Positions 17,300 to 25,748 of a stretch of DNA of 64,000 nt are shown piece by piece (the stretch's first letter is position 1; the number at the start of each line of letters is the position of its first letter). The notes under the pieces were generated by a model. It was not told the origin of the DNA. It did no database searches and saw only the letters and a program-made list of their open reading frames with translations. Made by a program: the position numbers and the translations under genes. Origin of the DNA: Leptospiraceae bacterium (lineage in GTDB: Bacteria; Spirochaetota; Leptospiria; Leptospirales; Leptospiraceae); NCBI GenBank assembly GCA_016708435.1, contig JADJFV010000034.1, forward strand, positions 434,001 to 498,000. Direction: 5' to 3'.

Positions 17300-19390
17300 A
17301 TGAATACTATGCAAAATAAGGCAAAAGCTGATACTAGAGTATTCATTGTAGAGGATGACCCAACGATTCATATGCATCTTGAGTTCATGCTCAAGAATAA
17401 AGGTTACCTAGTAGTTGGGGCTGCGGCTAATAGCGTTGATGCAATAGAGTCTATTGGAATCACCAAGCCAGACTTAATTTTGATGGATGTTTCCATTGAA
17501 GGGGAACGAGATGGTATTGATACCGCGCTCATTATCAAAGAGCAATTCAATATCCCTGTAGTATTCATCACTTCTTTCTTTGATGAAGCAACGATCGCAC
17601 GCGCCAAAATTGCTACTCCCTTTGGCTATTTAATAAAACCTGTAGCACCTAAAGACCTTTATGTAGCAATAGACATATCTCTCTACAATCACTCAGTCGA
17701 AACGCAAATAAAAGAAAATGAACAGTGGTTTTATACGAGTCTTAGTTCAATTAGCGATGGAATCATTACGATCGATAAAAACGAGAATGTAAAATTTATT
17801 AATGAAGCTGCCGAAAAACTTTTAGGTCTTACTCGTTCCGTTGTGGGAGAATCACTCAAAAATATTTACAATCCTGAGCATGCAATTTCCGAAATGCTGG
17901 AAACTACAGATGATAACGCCTTTGTAACGCATGTAAGAGATAATGTATATTTACCTCAAGCTGACGGATCTAGAATATTCTTAGAGGAAAACATACGACC
18001 GATTCTAAATACTAAAACGGCTGAATCCCTCGGAAAAATTATCGTATTCAAAGATATTACAAAGCGTCTCTTTCTGGAGCGGAAAATCGCCATTCGCCTC
18101 CGTTATGAAATAGGCGTGAGCAATTTTTCCAAAGTTCTATTATCTCCATTTACAAGCATTGAAAATCTGAGTAATGCTTTCAGAGAGTTACTTTTATCTC
18201 TAAGCATGACTAGAGTCAGTTACGCTAGCATTTCCCAAATTGGACATGAGATATTTTATTCAATTATTGAAGAAGTAGGGGCGAATGACTCTATTCCTCT
18301 ATCCCTGAGTTATTCAGAAGGCTTTATTGAATATTTAAATGACTCTTTTTTACAATTGCGGAATAATACTTTACTCTTTGGAAATTTGCTGCAAATACCA
18401 AATAAATTACAACCTACAGCAACACTTCGTGGTATTAAATCCTACATTATCATCCCGATATTCTATCAGCATTCACTCGATGGATATGTCTTTATGGAAG
18501 ACACAAATCAACTAAGAGAGTGGCCTGAAGAAGATCTACAGATTTTTCGAATCATCGGGGATCTATTGTCAACATTCATAGAAAGAACTAGAAATGAAAA
18601 TTTGATTAAAAATCACAGAGACTATTTAGAAAAATTAGTCGAAGAAAAAACGAGTGAATTGCGCGGTGCAGTTCAGCTAGCGCAAGCGGCTAACAAAGCT
18701 AAGAGTGAATTTCTTGCCAGTATGAGTCATGAGCTAAGAACACCTCTCAATTCAATCATCGGTTTTTCGAAATTAATCAAACTTCCAGAGACGATGAATA
18801 AAGAACAGGAATTTATTCAATATATTAACAAAGCTGGAAATCATCTGTTGAGATTAGTGAACGATATATTGGATATTTCTAAAATGGAAGCAGGAAAAAT
18901 TACAATTGTGAAATCAAATTTCCAAGTCTTTGAATCTCTTCAAAACTCTATTCTAATTATGATGCCCCAGGTAGCAAAAAAAAATATTAAGATTATCGAA
19001 CCAGAAATGGTAGACATTGTTTTTAACGGAGACGAAAAAAGAATTCGTCAGGTTTTTATAAACTGTCTTTCCAATGCAATTAAGTTTACTGGCGAGCAGG
19101 GGATAATTGAAATTACCCTACGAAAGATAAATGACTTTATCGAAGTATCGTTCAAAGATAATGGAGTTGGAATTAGTCTAGAACATCAAAAGTTTATTTT
19201 TGATAAATTCTATCAAGTCGGTCAAGTTATGTATTCAGAAAACGAAGGTACAGGGCTGGGATTATCTATTTCTAAACATATTATCGAAGCACACGGAGGA
19301 GTAATTCTCTTAGAAAGTGAACCTGGAAAAGGCTCAACGTTTACTATCCGTTTGCCTCTACAAGTCCAAGGTGTCCGAAATGTTGTGTGA
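17300..19390 (+). CDS. Receiver-PAS-GAF-like histidine kinase
   Basis: 696 residues, cytosolic. Order: receiver domain (about 12-130; Asp19/Asp20 acidic pocket, phospho-acceptor Asp63 in LILMDVSIEG, Lys113 in LIKP), PAS (about 140-265), a GAF-like region (about 280-435), a short coiled coil, HisKA with His477 in SMSHELRTP, and HATPase with NCLSNAIKF, DNGVGI and GTGLGLSIS. The receiver lies at the N-terminus, so phosphorylation from another kinase probably tunes this kinase's output. No output regulator is encoded beside it. Start ATG 17300, with a second Met four codons later; neither has a strong ribosome-binding site. Its last 33 bases overlap the convergent small gene. Confidence 0.9.
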   Translation: MNTMQNKAKADTRVFIVEDDPTIHMHLEFMLKNKGYLVVGAAANSVDAIESIGITKPDLILMDVSIEGERDGIDTALIIKEQFNIPVVFITSFFDEATIARAKIATPFGYLIKPVAPKDLYVAIDISLYNHSVETQIKENEQWFYTSLSSISDGIITIDKNENVKFINEAAEKLLGLTRSVVGESLKNIYNPEHAISEMLETTDDNAFVTHVRDNVYLPQADGSRIFLEENIRPILNTKTAESLGKIIVFKDITKRLFLERKIAIRLRYEIGVSNFSKVLLSPFTSIENLSNAFRELLLSLSMTRVSYASISQIGHEIFYSIIEEVGANDSIPLSLSYSEGFIEYLNDSFLQLRNNTLLFGNLLQIPNKLQPTATLRGIKSYIIIPIFYQHSLDGYVFMEDTNQLREWPEEDLQIFRIIGDLLSTFIERTRNENLIKNHRDYLEKLVEEKTSELRGAVQLAQAANKAKSEFLASMSHELRTPLNSIIGFSKLIKLPETMNKEQEFIQYINKAGNHLLRLVNDILDISKMEAGKITIVKSNFQVFESLQNSILIMMPQVAKKNIKIIEPEMVDIVFNGDEKRIRQVFINCLSNAIKFTGEQGIIEITLRKINDFIEVSFKDNGVGISLEHQKFIFDKFYQVGQVMYSENEGTGLGLSISKHIIEAHGGVILLESEPGKGSTFTIRLPLQVQGVRNVV

Positions 19391-19735
19391 TTCATTTTCG
19401 TTCTCCGAAGTCACTTGCCCTAGATAGCAAAATTTGCAACCGTAAATATGAACAGGTCTACGTCCATTCGAACCAAAGGAATCTTCCATATAGGCATATA
19501 AGAATTCAGTCTTCTTAAGTCCGGTTCCACAAACAGGACAAATTCTAGGACGTTGCACATTCTTGTCCCAATTTTTCCCATATACCTTTCTGGGGTCGGC
19601 ACCTTGAAATTGCTCTTCTTTTTTTTCACGCTCTAATTTTTCTTTATCAATTCTTTTGTCTTCAGAAGAATAAAAGAACATGAGGACAATACCGATTAGT
19701 ATCAAGGTAAATAAAATAGAAAAAAAACTTAGCAT
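19358..19735 (-). CDS. Membrane-anchored zinc-ribbon protein, unknown function
   Basis: 125 residues. One N-terminal membrane helix (FFSILFTLILIGIVLMFFY), a highly charged linker (EDKRIDKEKLEREKKEEQ), then two cysteine pairs, CPVCG and CKFC, about 35 residues apart, which likely bind one zinc. The tail is acidic and polar. It is the last gene of a minus-strand operon, five bases after the nucleotidyltransferase, and overlaps the end of the convergent kinase gene by 33 bp. Not recognised beyond the zinc ribbon. Confidence 0.7.
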   Translation of the reverse strand: MLSFFSILFTLILIGIVLMFFYSSEDKRIDKEKLEREKKEEQFQGADPRKVYGKNWDKNVQRPRICPVCGTGLKKTEFLYAYMEDSFGSNGRRPVHIYGCKFCYLGQVTSENENESHNISDTLDL

Positions 19736-19739
19736 GTTT

Positions 19740-20417
19740 TTAAAAACTCAAATACGAATTGATTTTATTTGCCATTGTCTCGGGAACTTTGAAGCCACCG
19801 TCTTGCACACGCTCTATGTATTTCTTAAAAGAATACGAGTGTTGCGAAGAATGAATGAGTCCAAGAAAACAATCTGCTAAAGAGCTTTCAATCACATCGC
19901 ATAACTCCACATCTTCGTCGAGCCTAAGTTCGTATTGGTGCAGCAACTTGCGATTAATCCCTCTACAAATCGATCTGTAGAAACCAAACTTAGTGAGTGC
20001 CAGTGAATTAAAATTTCTAATTTTTAAATCATAGTCAAGCTGTGCTAAGTTAATACAATCTACCACTTGCACGGGGTATGACTTATTAGAATATTCATAT
20101 ACAAGAGTATTGATTAAAAGATTTTTGTATAAATTCAAACGAGTGCAGTTTTCGTGATCGCAATCTCCAATTCTTCCTGGATCACAGTTTAAATACATTA
20201 CGACATCAGTATCGGAATGCTCGGTTGCCTGACCAAAATTAACAGAGCCCATTAAATCAAAGGCTATACTGTCTCCTGACGATTCAATGAGAGTAACAAA
20301 TCTCTTAAAGTCGTTAATTCTATTTCTAGAAACAATAGTCTCGTGACCGCGGAAAAATTTTTTTAGCCCGTTGAATTCTTTTATAATCGGATGATTTTGA
20401 AATCGTCTAATGCCCAT
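19740..20417 (-). CDS. Polymerase-beta-superfamily nucleotidyltransferase
   Basis: 225 residues with the minimal nucleotidyltransferase signature GSVNFGQATEHSDTDVVMYL: Gly-Ser, then Ser-Asp-X-Asp metal ligands at about residues 56-72. A possible third acidic residue is in VQVVDCINL. A cysteine-rich insert (CDPGRIGDCDHENC) follows the active-site strand and might bind metal. The C-terminal half is helical. Substrate is unknown; relatives transfer nucleotides to proteins, RNAs, antibiotics or second-messenger products. Its ATG overlaps the stop of the metallophosphoesterase (TAATG), so the two are translationally coupled and probably act in one process. Confidence 0.75.
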   Translation of the reverse strand: MGIRRFQNHPIIKEFNGLKKFFRGHETIVSRNRINDFKRFVTLIESSGDSIAFDLMGSVNFGQATEHSDTDVVMYLNCDPGRIGDCDHENCTRLNLYKNLLINTLVYEYSNKSYPVQVVDCINLAQLDYDLKIRNFNSLALTKFGFYRSICRGINRKLLHQYELRLDEDVELCDVIESSLADCFLGLIHSSQHSYSFKKYIERVQDGGFKVPETMANKINSYLSF

Positions 20418-21424
20418 TATCTTCTCACAAACTCTTCTTCTGTAACAGGTGAATTTTCCATTGTATAGTCTACTTTTAAAATCTTATTGGTCGTATCAAC
20501 TTGCATCAAATGCTTTTTTTCTCCATCGACTAATCGATATAATCCGACAGAGCTAACTAATTTATTTTCAAAGGTTATTTCCGCAAAAAATCCGCCTGGC
20601 TGAAATCCATATACTGAATCCACTGCTCCGAAATTCGAAGGATTTAAAAAAACAGTCTTTCCTTTTTTCAAAATTCCTTGGTCTTCATGCACATGACCTG
20701 AGAGAACTAGGCTTGGTTTTTTTTCTGCATCGTCTAAATATCTTCTAATTCCCTGTGAACCAATATTACCAAATCCAGGTATCTTATCAAAAAAACCATA
20801 GGCTGGATCATGTATCAAAGCAACATCAGGCAATTCTTCTTTGAAAAAATCTTCTGGTTCACTGTAAGATTGTCCGTGCTTATTGTATTCATGAAATTTT
20901 ACCGCTAACTTCTGAGGAATCCCTGAAGTGGAAATCGGGGCGCCACCATATCCTGCAAATTTTAATCCACCAAATTCCATCGACTTTCTGTGAATATCTA
21001 ATTCATAAAGAGCAGTGTATTGCAAATCGATATCGTAATTTCCAGGAAGCAAAATACAAGGCGAACCAGCGTAAGCCTTAATCAATCGATCAATGAGTTG
21101 GTATTTTTCTTTCATCGTCTTGGCAGCTTTATTAAACAACTCTCTATAGCGGATTGAGGATTGCTGGACGTCATCAGAATACTTACTAGAAAAGCGGATA
21201 ACACGCGTTGCATAGTCGTAAGGAGTAATATCATCCCCTGTATTCTTTGCTAGGATTTCTAATTCTTCCTGATAAGTGCAAAACTCAATAATCCTATCAT
21301 CACTAAAGAATGCTTTGTATATTATATCCCCTGACAGCAAATAGAGATTAGGCGAAGTTTGCTGAAAGACATCTTTCATTCCTTTTAAGCCATCGTGAAT
21401 ATCCGTTAGATAAATTATTTTCAT
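20417..21424 (-). CDS. Calcineurin-like metallophosphoesterase
   Basis: 335 residues with all dimetal phosphoesterase motifs in order: DIHD (residues 8-11), LSGDII (about 32), PGNYD (a GNHD variant with Tyr for His, about 123), ALIHDP and LSGHVHED (about 240). The Tyr in GNYD removes the usual catalytic His, so activity may be altered or directed at diesters. It is longer than simple phosphodiesterases, with a helical insert at about 55-110. The upstream gene ends on the base just before its ATG and the downstream nucleotidyltransferase overlaps its stop, so the set is one operon. Substrate unknown. Confidence 0.8.
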   Translation of the reverse strand: MKIIYLTDIHDGLKGMKDVFQQTSPNLYLLSGDIIYKAFFSDDRIIEFCTYQEELEILAKNTGDDITPYDYATRVIRFSSKYSDDVQQSSIRYRELFNKAAKTMKEKYQLIDRLIKAYAGSPCILLPGNYDIDLQYTALYELDIHRKSMEFGGLKFAGYGGAPISTSGIPQKLAVKFHEYNKHGQSYSEPEDFFKEELPDVALIHDPAYGFFDKIPGFGNIGSQGIRRYLDDAEKKPSLVLSGHVHEDQGILKKGKTVFLNPSNFGAVDSVYGFQPGGFFAEITFENKLVSSVGLYRLVDGEKKHLMQVDTTNKILKVDYTMENSPVTEEEFVRR

Positions 21425-22198
21425 CTAAATTCCATACCCATTTACAAAAGAATCTGAATCTAAGCGAATCGGTTCGACAACAACAATGTCTGTCCCAAAC
21501 ATATCCATTAAAGATTTTACTAATATACTTGACCTAACTAAAAAGAGGATTTTATGATTATGCGCTGATAGTTTCTTAATTTCAATATTATGAGCCGTAT
21601 TGATTTTATTCAGGAAATAATCGAGATTAACCCTTATCTCATTGTTTAAGCGGGTGAGACTTAGAAAATTAGGAAAAAGTTCTGCAATCGTTTGAATTAT
21701 ATATCTCTTATGAAAAATATCAAAGGTTGAAATAAAACGAACTAGATCAAACTTGCGAGGTCTGCTATCCCATATTTTAAAATCAGAAATTCGAAAACGA
21801 ACATTGTTGTGTCGAACCCAAACAGGAGTTAGCTCCACTTTGTAATTTACACTCTCCACGCGAAAAAATTTTGCAAGAGGATAATCTTTAGTAATAAAAT
21901 TTCCTTCTAGATAAACCTTTCCCTTATTTGAGTCAATGGTAAATGTATCGAGGGTGTCTGTTTCTTCTACTACTTCTAAATACAAAAGCTCATTGATATA
22001 GCGCAAATTCAGACTTACCCGATAGTCTTCTTTGATTTCTTCGGCGGCACTGAGAAGCATATCAATTGATTTCTCTGGTTGAAACAAATCCCAAATGGGC
22101 GTAGTCATAATTTGCTCAGTAGTCTTCAGAACTTGTCCTAATTTTCTACCAGCCTTTCGAACCAAAAAATCAATCATAGATATTTTCACTGTTTCCAT
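21425..22198 (-). CDS. Protein of unknown function, first gene of the phosphoesterase operon
   Basis: 257 residues, not recognised. No signal peptide or membrane segment. It has an alternating helix/strand look, with a lysine- and arginine-rich middle (RHNNVRFRISDFKIWDSRPRK stretch, about 128-148) and a hydrophobic C-terminal part (ILFLVRSSILVKSLMDMFG). Its stop TAG directly abuts the ATG of the metallophosphoesterase, which argues for joint translation. A structure comparison would be the best route to a function. Confidence 0.6.
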   Translation of the reverse strand: METVKISMIDFLVRKAGRKLGQVLKTTEQIMTTPIWDLFQPEKSIDMLLSAAEEIKEDYRVSLNLRYINELLYLEVVEETDTLDTFTIDSNKGKVYLEGNFITKDYPLAKFFRVESVNYKVELTPVWVRHNNVRFRISDFKIWDSRPRKFDLVRFISTFDIFHKRYIIQTIAELFPNFLSLTRLNNEIRVNLDYFLNKINTAHNIEIKKLSAHNHKILFLVRSSILVKSLMDMFGTDIVVVEPIRLDSDSFVNGYGI

Positions 22199-22323
22199 TT
22201 TTCAACATGAAATCAATCGTTAATTTCAAATAAATTGCAAAAAGGATTCGTTTTTCCATTCATATCCCTTGGTATTTTTGACTCATAAATGTAAGTTTTC
22301 CAATGAATGATTTCACTTCTTCT

Positions 22324-23070
22324 TTATTCTTTCGATAGAACGGATTTCTCCGTCTTTGATATAATATCTTTAGCAAAGCGTTCACTGAACCCCGATAGAA
22401 AACCAATAATAGCAAATATGTATTTATCATTTCCGCCATTCATGTTCAAAGGAATAAACCCGGACATGACGAGTGCAGAAATAAAAAGGGAAAAGATAAC
22501 ACCGATTATCGGCTTAAAAAAACCAGTTAGGAATAAAACACGGTGATCATTTACATCGTAAAATTTAGTTTCTGCATTGGTAAGTCTTGTTGCCATACTG
22601 AGAACGCTTCCCCATCCAGCACTTAACACAGTGATTAAAATTAGTGGAAATTGCAAGTTGAGGCTAATCATCATTTCATTCAACAATTTATAACCGAGGA
22701 AAACCGCGATATGCCCAAGAATCGTTGTAACAAATATTCCAAATAATACAATGGAAAGCGGAGAATTAAGAGTAAACAGGGATCTCCATAAAAAATTACC
22801 TACTTTAATATTGACTGAAAGACGATCTTCTAAATCCTCAATTAACAATTCGGCCAATTCCAAATTTGGCTTTGATTTAGTCATAGCTACAAATGCCATT
22901 TCTGCTTTTTGTAAAAGTAGAAAATTATTCGATTTTTCAATATCTGAAAGCAAATGAATGAGCCGTGCTAAATTCTTTTCCAAGGAAGGTTCAATTTCTT
23001 TTTCTATGCGTTTCAAAATTAGATTACTCAATCGAGTTAATTTTTCAGTATGCGCTTTTTCTATATTCAT
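22324..23070 (-). CDS. Integral membrane protein of unknown function
   Basis: 248 residues. A charged, helical cytosolic N-terminus (about 1-95) is followed by four hydrophobic segments: about 103-128 (SIVLFGIFVTTILGHIAVFLG), 137-160 (FPLILITVLSAGWGSVL), 180-205 (LTGFFKPIIGVIFSLFISALV) and 215-230 (YIFAIIGFLSGFSERF). The last segment leads into a 'GFSERFAKDI' motif like those in small predicted membrane DUFs of environmental bacteria. No neighbour hints at a role; it is 126 bp upstream of the phosphoesterase operon and may be transcribed separately. Confidence 0.65.
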   Translation of the reverse strand: MNIEKAHTEKLTRLSNLILKRIEKEIEPSLEKNLARLIHLLSDIEKSNNFLLLQKAEMAFVAMTKSKPNLELAELLIEDLEDRLSVNIKVGNFLWRSLFTLNSPLSIVLFGIFVTTILGHIAVFLGYKLLNEMMISLNLQFPLILITVLSAGWGSVLSMATRLTNAETKFYDVNDHRVLFLTGFFKPIIGVIFSLFISALVMSGFIPLNMNGGNDKYIFAIIGFLSGFSERFAKDIISKTEKSVLSKE

Positions 23071-23147
23071 AATGCCTTCCTTTGTTTTATGAATCCTTAT
23101 TTATAAATAAAAAATGACAAGCAATAAATTGGAGAAGAAAAAGGAAT

Positions 23148-23176
23148 TTGCCACAGAGTCACTGAGGTATAGAGAG
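23148..23176 (+). repeat. CCACAGAG-family repeat arm
   Basis: TTGCCACAGAGTCACTGAGG then TATAGAGAG. A single copy lying upstream of the membrane-protein gene and downstream of the broken YwaF-like gene. Confidence 0.55.
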
Positions 23177-23211
23177 AAGCTGCTGAATATAGTGAGTTTA
23201 TCATTAACCGC

Positions 23212-23646
23212 TCAGTTTCTTTTTATACCAAAGGGCAAATACAGTAGAATAGAAATCACTAAGGTAATTCCTTCCATCGAAATTAGATACCAGGGATAAT
23301 GACCAAGATGATTAAAAAATGTGTTGTTATAGGTGGGCTTTGAGATAAACATATAGTTTGCGTTTACAAGTGAGTTAACTCCAAAGACGAAAGCCCCAAA
23401 GACGTTGAGAAATATCAGCAGTTTCCACAAGGAGACTAGCTTCGGTTTATATCCCTGTATCCAAACCATATAAGCACTTGCTAATATAATAACGGCGTGA
23501 GAGATAAAGAAATGATAAAACCGAAAATGCGGAAATCCAAGCCAGAGCTCAGGTGATACAATCGCAACTATCGCACCACCGATCCCAATAAAATAAACTA
23601 CTTCAAAAATTTGATAACTCCGCAGGATACGCATGATTATACTCAT
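23212..23646 (-). pseudogene. YwaF/TIGR02206-type membrane protein, C-terminal part (frameshifted)
   Basis: Resembles the TIGR02206 (YwaF) family of membrane proteins. The conserved core SYQIFEVVYFIGIGGAI and GFPHFRFYHFFISHAVII is visible, followed by helices to a basic end (FGIKRN). The ATG at 23646 is internal: the same frame runs upstream to about 23730 and encodes the family's SWKIEFGLPLQLCDVSIF, including the conserved LPLxLC. The remaining N-terminus lies in two other frames up to ATG 23918-23920. The family role is unknown. Confidence 0.75.
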
Positions 23647-23920
23647 AAATATGGAAACATCACAGAGTTGTAGGGGAAGTCCAAATTCAATTTTCCAACT
23701 CTTCGTTGTAATATACAGTATTGCAATAAAACTTCACCCGCTAAAAGAACAAACGCAATCAAATATCGAAAAAGCTTTTCTGCTTTTGGACTTCCGTGTA
23801 TTTGTTTTCTAAAAAAAAGACTGATATAACAGCGATGAATGTGAGGATAATAGCTATCATATGAGAAATAGAAAACATCTCAAAGCGCGGCTCCATTGTA
23901 TAGAAGTTGAAGAGGTTCAT
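23647..23920 (-). pseudogene. YwaF/TIGR02206-type membrane protein, N-terminal part in two frames
   Basis: ATG 23920 begins MNLFNFYTMEPRFEMFSISH, the usual start of the family, and stops at TGA about 50 codons later. A second frame then gives RYLIAFVLLAGEV, and the third frame, SWKIEF, joins the following entry. Both joins are mended by adding one base in A4/T4 runs (near 23776 and 23730). The restored length, about 236 residues, is right for the family, which points to sequencing indels. Confidence 0.65.
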
Positions 23921-23994
23921 CTATTAATCGAAGGTAACTTTATTCATAAAAATCTCTTGTAAGTAAACTGTAAATAGGAAATTCTGCAAATAGA

Positions 23995-25740
23995 ATGTCT
24001 ACTGATACTACAAATTCGCCCGATCTACGAACAGTCCGTCTTAATTCGGCGGCTGATATTCCAAAGGATTTTAAAGTTCATACGGATATCAATCGATGGA
24101 ATCCTCTTAAGAGAATTCCCATTTTGAATTGGTATATTATGGCGGAAATCATTGGTCCATTTCTCGTGGCACTCGCTTTTTTTACAGTCATCTATATGAG
24201 TATGGCTCTCCAAAAAATGGTTGGACTTTTTGTGGGGAAGGGTGTGGATTTTTTCCGGCTACTGGATTATTTCGGTTATCTGCTAGGAAATACTTTGCCC
24301 TCGACAATTCCTATGGCTTGTCTCATGAGTGGGATCATGGCGGCAGGAAGACTTTCAGGAGATTCCGAAATTACAGCGATGCGGTCAGCCGGTGTTAGCT
24401 TCACGAGAATATATGCGAATTTCCTAATATTCGGATTTATGTCTGCACTCTTTGTTGGATATTTGAATTTCTATCTTGCTCCGGAGAATACTCGCAAGAT
24501 GAATGAATTCAATAATTGGATAGCGGCTTACAACCCAATGCTTGCTGTAACTCCTGGACAATTCAGTGGAGATCAAACCCAGGAACTATTTCAAAAAAAA
24601 GGACGGACTCTTTATACAGAAGGACTCAATCGCGAAACCGGTGAACTCTCCGGAATCCAGATTCGTGAATGGGAAATTTACATGGAGGGGAATGAGTTTA
24701 TTCAACACAATAATATTACAATCCCGATGGGAGGTTCGCGGGTAACACAGATTATCTCCGCTAAGACTGGAAATATTATTGAAAAGAAAAATTCAAAAGG
24801 AGAATATGAAAAATCCGTCCGACTCAAAGATGGATTCGTCTTAGAATGGAATGAAAAGAAAGATGGATTTGTAGTAACTGATTTCATGGGTGGAGAAATG
24901 GATTATAACATTCCAACCGAGAAAGAAAAAACTGTGATAGGATTTAATATCAAACCAGAAACTTTCTCTTTTCCGCTACTTATAAAAATTAGAAACAGCA
25001 TCCAATCAGAAGGCTTAGAAGAAATTCCTGGACTTGAAATTTTAAAAGAGATGAATATTTCTATTAAAGGCGTTGATGGTTTAAACCAACTTGTTGAAAA
25101 AATGAAGATGGAAATTATTTTGGATTCACAAAAGGGAACAGTCTCTTCCTCCGAGATGAGTAATCGTTATGCGGTATTTACACAGCTACAAGGATTATTA
25201 AAAGACACCAAGAAAACACTGATTGCATTTAATATCGAAATTCATCGTCGACTTGCCATGCCCGTATCCTGTCAGATTTTTTTCTTTCTTTCCTTTCCAC
25301 TCGGGCTTGTTGTAAAACGCTCCGGCAAAGGAATGAGTTTTACTTTGGCTATCGTATTTTTATTTATCTACAATGCTTTTTTTATTCTGGGGAGTGGAAT
25401 CTCTTACAAATCAAATGTGCCCGATTGGATAGGACCCTGGAGCGCCAACATCGTAATAGCCTGCATCAGCGTCTACATCATGGCATCGCGAACAGACATT
25501 AGCTTTAGAGATAGTTTTATTGGAAAACTCTTTTTCTGGATAGGGAAGCGTCTTAGTCCTACGGTAGAAAAACTAAATGCAAAACTTTCTCCCATTTGGA
25601 TTTGGGTTAAAACAAAATTATCCCCTATCACAAAACCAATTGGCAGATTCTTTGGTTTATTTTTCTCTAAATCAAAAATTCCATTCGTATTTTTGTTCCA
25701 ATCTCTCTTGAAGTTAAAAAATCGCTTTAAAAGGAATTAG
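23995..25740 (+). CDS. lptF: LPS export permease LptF/LptG family
   Basis: 581-residue YjgP/YjgQ permease. With LptB and a partner permease it extracts lipopolysaccharide from the inner membrane and hands it to the Lpt bridge. Transmembrane helices: about 46-75 (IMAEIIGPFLVALAFFTVIYM), 95-120, 140-165, and three more at about 425-500. A large periplasmic beta-jellyroll lies between, with the 'APENTRKMNEF' coupling segment just after helix 3, and 'SGDSEITAMRSAGVS', the cytosolic contact motif for LptB. A basic C-terminal extension of about 80 residues is unusual. The family cannot easily be split between F and G from sequence; F is my choice. Confidence 0.85.
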   Translation: MSTDTTNSPDLRTVRLNSAADIPKDFKVHTDINRWNPLKRIPILNWYIMAEIIGPFLVALAFFTVIYMSMALQKMVGLFVGKGVDFFRLLDYFGYLLGNTLPSTIPMACLMSGIMAAGRLSGDSEITAMRSAGVSFTRIYANFLIFGFMSALFVGYLNFYLAPENTRKMNEFNNWIAAYNPMLAVTPGQFSGDQTQELFQKKGRTLYTEGLNRETGELSGIQIREWEIYMEGNEFIQHNNITIPMGGSRVTQIISAKTGNIIEKKNSKGEYEKSVRLKDGFVLEWNEKKDGFVVTDFMGGEMDYNIPTEKEKTVIGFNIKPETFSFPLLIKIRNSIQSEGLEEIPGLEILKEMNISIKGVDGLNQLVEKMKMEIILDSQKGTVSSSEMSNRYAVFTQLQGLLKDTKKTLIAFNIEIHRRLAMPVSCQIFFFLSFPLGLVVKRSGKGMSFTLAIVFLFIYNAFFILGSGISYKSNVPDWIGPWSANIVIACISVYIMASRTDISFRDSFIGKLFFWIGKRLSPTVEKLNAKLSPIWIWVKTKLSPITKPIGRFFGLFFSKSKIPFVFLFQSLLKLKNRFKRN

Positions 25741-25748
25741 GTAACGGG

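Noticed and set aside
24129..24398. 89-codon frame within lptF on the same strand
   Set aside because: It lies wholly inside the strongly family-like LptF frame and is a shadow.
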